In this document: piece by piece, positions 8,722-17,584 of the stretch
How positions within the stretch are numbered: the stretch's first letter is position 1
How the letters are laid out: each line of letters starts with the position of its first letter
Assembly: GCA_003116975.1 (NCBI GenBank)
Contig: BGKB01000096.1
Location: 186,001-250,000 of the forward strand
Length of the DNA stretch: 64,000 nt
Reading direction: 5' to 3'
Source: Aurantiochytrium sp. KH105
Taxonomy: Eukaryota > Sar > Bigyra > Thraustochytrida > Thraustochytriidae
Program-made: the position numbers and the translations under genes
Notes under the pieces: generated by a model
The model's database searches: none
What the model was told of the DNA's origin: nothing
Seen by the model: only the letters and a program-made list of their open reading frames with translations

Positions 8722-9220
8722 ATCGCGTTTTTCGCGCGAAGAAGCATCTTGACCATGCACCCAACTATCCAAATCTAAGTTCATCCCCAAATAAATGCTG
8801 TTTGTATTTCCTTTCACGTCTTGCACAAATAAGTCTTTCCTTGTGTTCGATCTTCAACCGCCACGAATCAAAGGATTTTGTTTGAAATCAATTCATCATC
8901 ATCGTGCAATATTCCCTGTCGCCGGCTCGGGCGCCCAAGCTCCCGACTCCAACCAACTTAATCTAGCCCCAGCCTCAGCTTGTCAAGTCCTAACTAATTG
9001 CCCACTCGCCTACTTCATTTGATTTTCGCGTCGCGCTTGTGCAAGCGCTGTCTCTCGAAAAGAGCAGCAAGAACAAAATGCACCCAACGCTCTCCAACTT
9101 GAAAGTAAACGGTTGTCTTTCGAAAACAGCAGCAAAAGCACATAATACACCCAATTCATAAATTCCCCTACCAACTGTAAACGTAAAGCACCCTACACCC
9201 CGCCCCGGAGTGCCGAGACT
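8722..9220. other. 3' intergenic region, V-ATPase F / golgin convergent pair
   Basis: No gene is seen. The interval is AT-richer than its surroundings. It contains a diverged direct duplication. The segment from about 9050 (tctctcgaaaagagcagcaa) recurs from about 9115 (tgtctttcgaaaacagcagc), each copy followed by cacccaa-type sequence and a taaacg-type end. The unit is about 65 bases. Confidence 0.65.
8790..8795 (+). terminator. Candidate polyadenylation signal AATAAA of V-ATPase F
   Basis: AATAAA lies 69 bases after the subunit F stop codon in an A-rich context, the usual distance for a 3' end signal. There is no transcript support. Confidence 0.45.
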
Positions 9221-12200
9221 TTACAGAGAGTCCGCATCATCATCTTCTTCCGCCTCCTCATCGCCTTCGTCGCCTTCATCCCCGGCGCCCGAAGCGCCAC
9301 CGAACCAGCTCGAAACGGGGCCCTTGATGGACTTGTCGAGAGGACCGCTTGCGTCCTCTCGAAACACTGCGTCCGGATCGGCGACAAGCTCACTACGATG
9401 CTCTAGTTCCCCGTGCTGTGCCTCCTGGCCATAGTCGTCGTCGTCCTCCTCCTCGTCGTCGTCGTTTTCACCTCCACCCAGAGAGCTGTCGTCTCCGCCC
9501 CAGTCCCCTGTAGAGGGAGACTCTGGACTCGCAGAGACATTGCCCGCCCGGCTCGATGTCGCCGCTGTTGGAGGAGAGAGCGCCATGGGCTTAGGCTCAT
9601 GGCGATTCCCGCCGCCACTACCGCCGCCGCCGCCGCCGCCGCCGCCGCCCAGCAAATAGGAAAAGAAACCTCCGCCGCCGCTTGCCTCTTGCTCGCCAGA
9701 GCGAGCGAGCTCGAGTTCTCGCGGGCTAAAGTGCAGAATTGTCCCAATCACCGGCACAAGCTGCGACCGTTCGTCCGTGGGCGCCTGAAAGTACTTGATC
9801 ATGACGTTCTTCAGATACTCTGAGTTTCCTCCAAGATTAGCGGCACCCGCGCCCTGCTCATTGGAGATTTGCAGATCACTCGACCGGCCGACCGTTCGCC
9901 GCAGGTCCTCGAGCTCGAACGTCTTGCGCTTCAGGTCTGCCGTTTGATCCGCAAGCTCCTGCTCCTTGGTTCGGAAAAGCACATTGGCTTCCTCGAGTCG
10001 TTTCTCCAAGGTGCGAATATGCGCGTCGCGTCGCGCTTGTGCCTGGGCTAATTGAACAAATTCGAACTCGCCGCTATTTTTTGCCTTCTCTTCGAGCTCC
10101 TCCGTCTGGCGGACCAGCTCCTCCTTGGCCTGTCGCGCAGCGGACTCGAGCGATGCGATTTCACGGTCCTTTTGCGCAATGAGCTGTCGTGCATTATCAT
10201 TACGCGACTTGAGTTGCTTGCGCAGCTCCTGTACCTGGGTCTCCGCCTTGGACGCACGCTCTTCGTGGTCGGCCCGCGTCGCGGCGAGGGCATCCTCGTG
10301 GGCCTTGGTCGCAGCTTCGAGCTTGGCGGACGCCGCAACGACCTGCTCACTCAGGTCTTCCTTGGCGCGTAGAGCTGCCTCGAGCTCCTCGCGAAGTTCC
10401 TGAGCGGCGCGCGTGCCTTCTTCCAAGGATGTCTGCGCCTCTTGCGCCTCGCGCAAGTCCGCTTCCAGACTGCTGCTCCGCTGCTGCGCTTGCGCAAGCT
10501 GTTCCTGCGCCGCCTGGAGATCGCCACGCGACTTTTTCAAGGCTGCGCTGTTGCGTTGTTTGGTCTTGGTGAGTTCTTCAGAGACGCGCTTGAGCTCGGC
10601 TTCGGCCTGCTGCGCCTTTTCGATCTGCACACGAAGTGCAACCTCTTGAGCTCGCGAGGACTCCTCGTGCGTGCGAGATATGTGCTCGAGGCTTTCGCGT
10701 TGTTGCGCCTCGCGGTCCTCGAAATGTGCAAGGTCACGCTTGAGCTGGTTACGCTCCTCGTCGATCTTGGCGAGCTCTTCGCCCCGAGCTTCAAGCTCGG
10801 TGGCGAGTTCTGACGCCTGCGCTTTCAGTGCGCTTTGACTCGCAGAGAGCGCCTCACGTGTCGATTCGAGCTCTTCCCGATGTGCGTCGAGCGCCTCTTG
10901 TAACTTGCTCAGCTCACTTGCATCGACCATGGTCTCGCGTAACCGGGTCGCCTCCTCTTCCAGAGCGGCGACGCTTTGCTTTGCAGCTTCGGCCTCGGCT
11001 TTGGCCGTCTCCAAGGCCTCGACGCTCTGCTTCGTCTTGGCCTGAATGAGTTTTTTCGACTTGAGAAGAATTTCCTTCTTTTTCTCTTGAAAGGACGCTG
11101 CCATTTCTTCGCGCGCGGCCGCCAGATCCGCGGCAGCCTTTTGCTCAATTTCTTCACGCTCCGCGCGTACTTCCTCGAGACTCTTTTCCAAAGCGGACCT
11201 TGCCTCGAGCGCTGCTTGCAACTCCTCACGCACGTGCTCGCCTTGATCACCTGCAGCTCTGAGTTGCTCGACTTCCTCGGCTAGAGAAGCGCGCGCTTCT
11301 TCGGAGGCTTGCAAGGCCTCGATCTTCGCCTCGAGTTCCGCGACCTGTGCCTGTGAAGCCTCTTCGCCTTGCTGCGTGAGTTGTTCGAGCTGTTCTTCCA
11401 ATCGCGTGCGTGCCTCGCTCGTTTCCCGCAAAAGCTCTTCCTTCTCATCAATCTGAGTCTGCAAAGCCTGTAGCTGGGTTTGGATCTCGGTCGACTGCAT
11501 CTGGCCATTCTCCTTGAGCTCATCAACTTCTTGCAACAACGCGACTCGAGCTTGTTCAGATGATTGCAAGGCTCCATCGCGTTCGGCCAAAGCGCCTTCA
11601 AGAGCTTCGAGTTTGTCCTGGAGCTCTGTCTGAAGCTGCTGCGATGCTTCTGCGCTCTTCTCTGTGAGATCTTGAATCTGCTCTTCCAAACCGGATCGTG
11701 TCTGGTCAGCACTGCGCAGGAGATCATCTTTTTCTTGAATTTGATGGCGCAGCGCCTCCAATTGGGCTTGGAGCTCGTCTGTTTGCGTCTGACCAGCCTC
11801 CTGTAGTGCTTCAAGCTCTTGAGCAAGCGATGTTCGAGCCTGCTCAGCGTTCTGCAAGGCTTCGTCGCGGTCTGCGAGGGTGTCTTGTAGAGACTGGAGC
11901 TTCTCCTGCAAGTCTGCTTGATACTGCTGAACTGCCTCTTCGCCCTGTTGCGTGAGCTGCATGATCTGTTGATCTTTTTGCTCGACGTCGGCCTGCAAAG
12001 CCTCCAGTTTGGCTTGGAGCTCGTCTGTTTGCGTCTGACCAGTCTCTTGTAGTGCTTCAAGCTCTTGGGCAAGCGATGTCCGAGCCTGCTCAGCGTTCTG
12101 CAAGGCTTCGTCGCGGTCTGCGAGGGTGTCTTGTAGAGACTGGAGCTTCTCCTGCAAGTCTGCTTGATACTGCTGAACTGCCTCTTCGCCCTGTTGCGTG

Positions 12201-15200
12201 AGCTGCATGATCTGTTGGTCTTTTTGCTCGACGTCGGCCTGCAAAGCCTCCAGTTTGGCTTGGAGCTCGTCTGTTTGCGTCTGGCCAGTCTCCTGTAGTG
12301 CTTCAAGCTCTTGAGCAAGCGATGTTCGAGCCTGCTCAGCGTTCTGCAAGGCTTCGTCGCGGTCTGCGAGGGTGTCTTGAAGAGACTGAAGCTTCTCCTG
12401 CAAATCTGCCTGATGCTTTTGTGCGAGCTCCTCAGCCTGATGCAAAAGTTGCTTAACTTGTTCTTCCAAACCTGTGCGCAGTTCGCCCGCCTCCCGTAGC
12501 ACCTCGTCTTTCTCTTCCATCGCGCTTTGCAGCGCGTCCAACTTGCTTTCATAGTCCTGAGCATGAGCGTTGCTAGCCTCTTTTAGATTTTCAATTTCTT
12601 GCGCGAGGGAAGAGCGAGCCTGCTCCGCTACATGCAAGGCTTCTCCCCGTTCGTCAAGAGAGCCCTGCATAGCCTGAAGCTTTTCTTGCAGGTCTGCTTG
12701 AAATTGACGCGTAGCTTCTTCGCCCCTTTCTGTGAGCCGATGGATATGCTCGTCTTTTTCCTCGAGAGCACTTTGCAAAGTCTCTAGCTGGGCTCGAAGC
12801 TGCTCCTCGACTTTCGCTCCATTCTCCCTGAGCTCCTCAAGTTCTTGCGAAAGCGATGTACGAGCCTTCTCGATATTCTGCATGGCTTCCTCGCGCTCAG
12901 CCAGCGACGTCTGCAGCGTTTCCATTCGTTCTTGAAAATCTACCCCTTGCTGCTGAAGCTGCTGGAGCTGATCTTCCAAGCTGGTCCGCGCTTCGATGGC
13001 CTCGCGCACTAGATCATCCTTTTCTTGCAATGCAGTCTGCAGAGTCTCGAGCCTGGAAGTAAGTTCCTTCGACTGCGCTTGACCATGCTGCTTGAGCTCT
13101 TCCATTTCTTGCGAAAGAGTCGCGCGGCTGCCTTCTGCAGTCTGAAGAGCCTCTTCGCGCTCCGCAAGCGCACTTTCCAACGACTGAACCCTTTCTTGCA
13201 AGTCCGTCTGGTACTGCTGCGCAGCGGACTCGCCTTGTTGCGTGAGTTGTTGAATCTCTCCATCCTTTTCCTGCACCGCAGTCTGCAGTGCCTCTAGCTT
13301 GGTCTGGAGCTCTTCAGAACGCGCCTGCCCTGCTTCCTTCAATTCCTCTAACTCTTGTGAAAGCGCTGCACGCGCCTGATCAGAATCTTGCAAGGCCTCA
13401 TCGCGTTCTGCGAGCAACTTTTGCAACGGCTCGAGCTTTTCTTGCAAGCTCGACTCGTACTGTAGAGCGGCGGCCTCGCTCTGCTGAGTGAGTTGCTGCA
13501 TCTGCTCTTCCAGATTGGAGCGCGTTTCGTCCGCGTCACGTAGACTGTCTTCCTTTTCTTGCATTGTAGTCTGCAGCGCCTCAAGTTTGGCCTGAAAATC
13601 TTCGAGTTGCGTCTGCGCGGCTGCTTTCATTTCATCAATCTCGTGCGAAAGCGAAGCGCGTGCTTGCTCGCCATCCTTCAAAGCCTCGTCACGTTCTGCC
13701 AGCGAGTCCTGCAGGGTCTGAAGTTTTTCTTGCAGCTCGGTCTGGTATTGCCGCGTTGCCTCTTCACCCTGCTCTGTGAGCTGACGGATTTGCTCCTGCA
13801 AGTCTGCCCGCGTCTCTTCTGCCTTTCGCAAGTTGTCCTCCTTCTCTTGCATTGCCGTCTCAAGGCTGTGCACCTGGTCATCAAGAGACGCTTTCGTTTG
13901 AGCAGCAGTTTCTAACTCCGCCTCGCGCTCGACCAAAGCTTTTTCGAGCGCTCCAAGTTTGTCTCCAAGCTCGCTCTGATACTTTTGCATGGTCTCTTCA
14001 CCCTCTTGTGTGAGTTGCTGGATCTGTTCCTCCAAGGAGGAGCGCGCTTCGCCCAATGCCTGCTCCTTATCATGCGCGACTGCACGCAATGCTTCGAGCT
14101 CTTCCGTAAGCTCTTGCACCTGAGCTCGCGAGGCATCCTCTACCCTGACGAGACTCTCGGCATGCGAGGCGCAAGCCTGCTCGGAGGCCTCGAGAGCCTG
14201 TTGTGCGCTTTGTAGCGCCTCTTCGCGCTCTGCAAGTGTTGCTGTGAGCGCGTTGAGTTTCTCCTCGAACGCGGCAGACTGTACTTTTGACGCCTCCTCA
14301 TTCTGCGCAGAGACCTTCTGGGCATGGTCCTCCAAGGCCGCGCGAGCGTCCGTGACTTCGGCCAACAATTGGTCCTTTTCGGCCGCTGAGGTTCGCAAGG
14401 TCTCTAGCTCGCCCTCGAGCGTCGTGCGCGCCTCGGTGAGTGTCTGGAGTTGCGCCTCGTGTCGCTCCTGTAGCTCTTGGATTTGGTGCTGCGCGCGGCT
14501 TTCGACCTCTTCAACTTTCGTGGCAAGTCGTCTTTCCTGGTCACTGAGACCATTTTCAAGCGCGCTTGAATGCTCTTCTTTCAACACCGAGATTCGGGAC
14601 TCGAGCTCATCACGCTGCTGTGTCACAGAATCGAGACGGTCCGTGAGAGCGGCATACTCTTGGCGCAGGCTGTCGAGCTCGTTTTGCAACTCGCGGCTCG
14701 AATCGGTCAAGTGCACAGCGAGTCTACGTTCCTCGTCTGAAGCCTGGCTGACGAGATCCTCCGCCTTGGCTGCAGCCTCGCGCGTGTATCCAAGTCGCGA
14801 TTGAAGGTCATGCTTCTCCTCCTCGAGGCTCTGGACATGCTCTTGAACCTTGTCAAGGGTGTCCCTGTATTCGGTCTCGTCCCTTTCGGCCTTGGCTCGA
14901 AGACGCTCCAGCTCGGCCGTTGTTTCTTCCAGAGTTTGGGCGGTTTGCTTAAGTTTTTCCATCTCGGTGGCTTGACTCTCCGAGCTGGCGCGGAGAGCTG
15001 CTAGGGCTTCGCGCTGGACGTCCGCCTCGGCAAGCTTTTGTTGCGCGCTTTCAAGCTCCTCTGAAAGAGCAGCAAGACGATCCTCCTTGGCATGTAAATT
15101 TTCGGAGAGTGCATCGAGTTCTTTTTTGTGGTCAAGGTTGACCTTTTCAAGGCGAGCGCGAAGATCGTCGACACATTCTGCATCCTGCTCGGCCTTGACG

Positions 15201-17029
15201 TTGGCCTTGTCGAGTTCATCTTGAAGAGCATCGAAGCGCTCCTGCTGTTCTGCGCTGTCTTGGAGAGCCACTTCGAGCTGACGCTGAGAGTGCTGACGCT
15301 GCACAGTGAGCTCCTCCATGTCCTGAAGTTGCTCCGCAAGAGAGGCTTCGGTGTCTTGATATTTACTTTCGAGTGCCTCAATCTTTTGCTGCGCCTCGTT
15401 GAGCTGATTCATGGACTCCTTCTCAAGAGCGATCTTTTCCTTTTCAAGGCGTTGGGCAAGCTCTTCTGCAGCTCGAAGCTGGTCAACGAGATCCTCGGAA
15501 GCTGCCTTGAGCGCGTGCTCATCTTGCTTGCGCATCTGCTCCTGGGTCATGTGCAACTGTTCTCGTTCGTGCGCCCAGGCATCGCGGGCATGCTGGAACG
15601 CGTCGGAGCCTTCGGTTGCACGTATCTCGGCTTCGGAGAGGGCGCGCTGGGCTGCTTCGAGCTCTGCCTTGACCGCTGCCGTGTCTTGACCAGCGGCATG
15701 AAGCTCGCGTCGTAATTCTTCAATGACTTCCTGGAGTTCGTCTTGCTCAGCGCGCTGCGAGGCAGCAATGCCATCTTCGTGCTCCTGCTGCGCAGAGAGT
15801 TTAGCGGCTAGATCTTCGCGCTCGCTCTCGAGCGTCGATACCTTGGCCTGTAGGTCCTCGCGTTCTGTCTCGACTTCCATGGCATGCGAGTGAGCATCGT
15901 GCAGTTTGCCCTTTACCGTATCCAGGGCGTCCTGAAGAGCCTGAATTTTGGCGCTCGAGTCGTCGGTGGCCTCCATCGCCGTCGAGGCTTGTGATGCTAG
16001 CTGAGACTCGGTATCTTCGAGGCGTGCCTGCATGGATTTGTTTTCCCTTTCCGCGCGATGCAGGGCCTCTTCGAGCTCGGCAATTTGCTCGAGTGCCGCA
16101 AGCTGCTTTTGGCGTTCCTGTTCGAGAGCGGTCTCTAGATCGGCGGTTGCTTCTGTGCTGTTCAGGTTGTCTGCGGCAGTTTCACGCACTTCATTTGCAG
16201 CGGCAAGCTTTTGTGTGAGTTCTTGAACATGTTCCTCGAGGCGTTGCTGATCCTGTGCGCGCTGCGTTGCCGCGGCGTCAAGCTCGTCCCGCTCCTTTTT
16301 CAGCTCTTTGCATTTTTGCAAGAGGGTCTTGAGCTTATCCTTGAGCTCGTCCGCGTTTGCATTGGACGCTTTACCTCCAGCTCCTCCTCCTGCTGCTGCT
16401 GCAGCAGCAGCAGCGCCAGCGCCAGGATTGGCTGCCGTAGCCTCATCGAGAGCCTTGGTGAGACGTTCGTTTTCGGCGCGGACCTCTTTGTGTTTGCTGA
16501 GAACCTTGACGAGCTGCGCCTTGAGCTTGGCGGCCTCGTCGCCGCCCTTCTGGCCGTTGGTTGCCGTTCCTGGCACGGTCTCTTCATTGCCGCCGCCGGC
16601 GCCAGCCGAGACCCCATCCCCGCTTTGCGCTGCCTGCTGCAGGCGATCGCGTTCGTCTTTGTACTCCTTGCACTTTTCGAGCACGGTCTTGAGCTTTTGC
16701 TTGAGCTGCTTTTGCTGAGCGACGGCGTCTTCCTTTTGCTTTGCCACTTCCTCCTGGAGCGTCTGCGCCTGGGCCCGGTAGTGCGCCGCCGTGGCTGCGG
16801 CGTCGTCGCTGGCCTTGAGCATCTCGTTCTCCTCGCGCAGGGCCTCGAGCGCGCCGCTCAGCTCGTCGAGCCGGCGCCGCAGCTCCTCCTCGGGGCCGGT
16901 CGTCGTCCCTTTGACGCCATCTCGCGACCCCGTTTCCGAGGAGCTCGCGGCGGCCGCCGCCGCGGCGCCGCTCACGGACTTGGCCGCCTGCTGCGCCTGC
17001 GCGCGCACGCGCTCCAGCTGCGACCACAT
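9221..17029 (-). CDS. Giant GRIP-domain golgin-like coiled-coil protein
   Basis: This is a single exon of 2602 residues from the ATG at 17029 (MWSQLERVRAQAQ). The frame stays open to an ATG at 17209, but that extension is encoded by a gcttgcttgc simple repeat and looks like leader sequence. Residues 20-130 include an Ala-rich linker, and residues up to about 2350 are almost continuous heptad coiled coil, as in golgin-245/GCC185. Near residues 2405-2440 (about 9710-9815) is a GRIP domain, EYLKNVMIKYF followed by LVPVIGTILHFSPREL, including the Tyr that binds Arl1-GTP at the trans-Golgi. A tail of about 200 residues follows, with poly-Gly, Pro/Ser and Asp/Glu tracts. GRIP domains usually end the protein, so this tail is odd. 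A vesicle-tethering role is inferred. Three near-identical 82-residue units lie in the middle. Confidence 0.85.
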   Translation of the reverse strand: MWSQLERVRAQAQQAAKSVSGAAAAAAASSSETGSRDGVKGTTTGPEEELRRRLDELSGALEALREENEMLKASDDAAATAAHYRAQAQTLQEEVAKQKEDAVAQQKQLKQKLKTVLEKCKEYKDERDRLQQAAQSGDGVSAGAGGGNEETVPGTATNGQKGGDEAAKLKAQLVKVLSKHKEVRAENERLTKALDEATAANPGAGAAAAAAAAGGGAGGKASNANADELKDKLKTLLQKCKELKKERDELDAAATQRAQDQQRLEEHVQELTQKLAAANEVRETAADNLNSTEATADLETALEQERQKQLAALEQIAELEEALHRAERENKSMQARLEDTESQLASQASTAMEATDDSSAKIQALQDALDTVKGKLHDAHSHAMEVETEREDLQAKVSTLESEREDLAAKLSAQQEHEDGIAASQRAEQDELQEVIEELRRELHAAGQDTAAVKAELEAAQRALSEAEIRATEGSDAFQHARDAWAHEREQLHMTQEQMRKQDEHALKAASEDLVDQLRAAEELAQRLEKEKIALEKESMNQLNEAQQKIEALESKYQDTEASLAEQLQDMEELTVQRQHSQRQLEVALQDSAEQQERFDALQDELDKANVKAEQDAECVDDLRARLEKVNLDHKKELDALSENLHAKEDRLAALSEELESAQQKLAEADVQREALAALRASSESQATEMEKLKQTAQTLEETTAELERLRAKAERDETEYRDTLDKVQEHVQSLEEEKHDLQSRLGYTREAAAKAEDLVSQASDEERRLAVHLTDSSRELQNELDSLRQEYAALTDRLDSVTQQRDELESRISVLKEEHSSALENGLSDQERRLATKVEEVESRAQHQIQELQERHEAQLQTLTEARTTLEGELETLRTSAAEKDQLLAEVTDARAALEDHAQKVSAQNEEASKVQSAAFEEKLNALTATLAEREEALQSAQQALEASEQACASHAESLVRVEDASRAQVQELTEELEALRAVAHDKEQALGEARSSLEEQIQQLTQEGEETMQKYQSELGDKLGALEKALVEREAELETAAQTKASLDDQVHSLETAMQEKEDNLRKAEETRADLQEQIRQLTEQGEEATRQYQTELQEKLQTLQDSLAERDEALKDGEQARASLSHEIDEMKAAAQTQLEDFQAKLEALQTTMQEKEDSLRDADETRSNLEEQMQQLTQQSEAAALQYESSLQEKLEPLQKLLAERDEALQDSDQARAALSQELEELKEAGQARSEELQTKLEALQTAVQEKDGEIQQLTQQGESAAQQYQTDLQERVQSLESALAEREEALQTAEGSRATLSQEMEELKQHGQAQSKELTSRLETLQTALQEKDDLVREAIEARTSLEDQLQQLQQQGVDFQERMETLQTSLAEREEAMQNIEKARTSLSQELEELRENGAKVEEQLRAQLETLQSALEEKDEHIHRLTERGEEATRQFQADLQEKLQAMQGSLDERGEALHVAEQARSSLAQEIENLKEASNAHAQDYESKLDALQSAMEEKDEVLREAGELRTGLEEQVKQLLHQAEELAQKHQADLQEKLQSLQDTLADRDEALQNAEQARTSLAQELEALQETGQTQTDELQAKLEALQADVEQKDQQIMQLTQQGEEAVQQYQADLQEKLQSLQDTLADRDEALQNAEQARTSLAQELEALQETGQTQTDELQAKLEALQADVEQKDQQIMQLTQQGEEAVQQYQADLQEKLQSLQDTLADRDEALQNAEQARTSLAQELEALQEAGQTQTDELQAQLEALRHQIQEKDDLLRSADQTRSGLEEQIQDLTEKSAEASQQLQTELQDKLEALEGALAERDGALQSSEQARVALLQEVDELKENGQMQSTEIQTQLQALQTQIDEKEELLRETSEARTRLEEQLEQLTQQGEEASQAQVAELEAKIEALQASEEARASLAEEVEQLRAAGDQGEHVREELQAALEARSALEKSLEEVRAEREEIEQKAAADLAAAREEMAASFQEKKKEILLKSKKLIQAKTKQSVEALETAKAEAEAAKQSVAALEEEATRLRETMVDASELSKLQEALDAHREELESTREALSASQSALKAQASELATELEARGEELAKIDEERNQLKRDLAHFEDREAQQRESLEHISRTHEESSRAQEVALRVQIEKAQQAEAELKRVSEELTKTKQRNSAALKKSRGDLQAAQEQLAQAQQRSSSLEADLREAQEAQTSLEEGTRAAQELREELEAALRAKEDLSEQVVAASAKLEAATKAHEDALAATRADHEERASKAETQVQELRKQLKSRNDNARQLIAQKDREIASLESAARQAKEELVRQTEELEEKAKNSGEFEFVQLAQAQARRDAHIRTLEKRLEEANVLFRTKEQELADQTADLKRKTFELEDLRRTVGRSSDLQISNEQGAGAANLGGNSEYLKNVMIKYFQAPTDERSQLVPVIGTILHFSPRELELARSGEQEASGGGGFFSYLLGGGGGGGGGGSGGGNRHEPKPMALSPPTAATSSRAGNVSASPESPSTGDWGGDDSSLGGGENDDDEEEDDDDYGQEAQHGELEHRSELVADPDAVFREDASGPLDKSIKGPVSSWFGGASGAGDEGDEGDEEAEEDDDADSL
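11757..12420 (-). repeat. Tandem 246-bp (82-residue) coding repeats in the golgin
   Basis: About 2.7 near-identical copies with period 246 bases occur inside the golgin reading frame. The marker tgcttgatac starts at 11915 and 12161, with a diverged copy, tgcctgatgc, at 12407. The unit encodes ADLQEKLQSLQDTLADRDEA plus an LEALQ-rich stretch. Flanking segments show the same 82-residue rhythm with more divergence, so recent unequal exchange is layered on an older repeat array. Confidence 0.9.
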
Positions 17030-17584
17030 CGCCGCGGCGAGCTCCAGGTCACCGAGCGCTCGTAACGCAACCTCGTTTGTTTGTTTGCTTGCTTGCTTGC
17101 TTGCTTGCTTGCTTTGGCTTGCTTGCTTGTTTGGGTTTCGCAAATCGACGGGTATACACAGACAGTGCAGCAAAAGTATACGATCGATCCCAGGTCTCGA
17201 GTTGTGCATGCTCCAAGTTCAAGGATGGGCGCGGGGACACCGCAGGCGGTTTGGCATCGCGTCGCCTGCGCGTTGGACTGCGGAGCCAAGGGCGCATTCT
17301 GCCCTGATGGATGAAAGGATGGATGTGTGCATGCATCATGACGAAGGAGTAAAATCGAGCCAACAGCTGACAGAAACGTTGGACATGCGAACAAGTGGAG
17401 ACAAGAAGACGAAGACCAGAGCAAGAGGGAAATGGGAAAAATAGTCAGATACGTTCAGAGTTCTGGCTGGAGTGCAGGCATGCGAGCGCACTCGTCCTAT
17501 GTCACCTCACAGGTGAGAGGGAGAAGCTCGTAATGCTGGGTAGGGAACAGGATCAACTACAACGAGACGAAACGACCGTGGCCG
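17030..17584. other. Intergenic region between GPCR and golgin (same strand)
   Basis: This is the upstream region of the golgin. It contains a (GCTT)n repeat (about 17080-17125) directly before the start codon, then mixed sequence to the GPCR stop codon. No gene is seen. Confidence 0.65.

Noticed and set aside
7359-8826. Long frames encoding KERKKERK or FLSFFLSF peptides
   Set aside because: They are translations of the (GAAA)n tract and cross an assembly gap.
11281-12564. 427-codon second minus-strand frame within the golgin region
   Set aside because: It is a shadow of the golgin repeats in another frame; the golgin frame continues through with a GRIP domain.
9221-17209. Golgin start at the upstream ATG (17209)
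   Set aside because: The added 60 residues come partly from a (GCTT)n repeat giving KQASKQAS, and MWSQLERV at 17029 begins the ordered protein.
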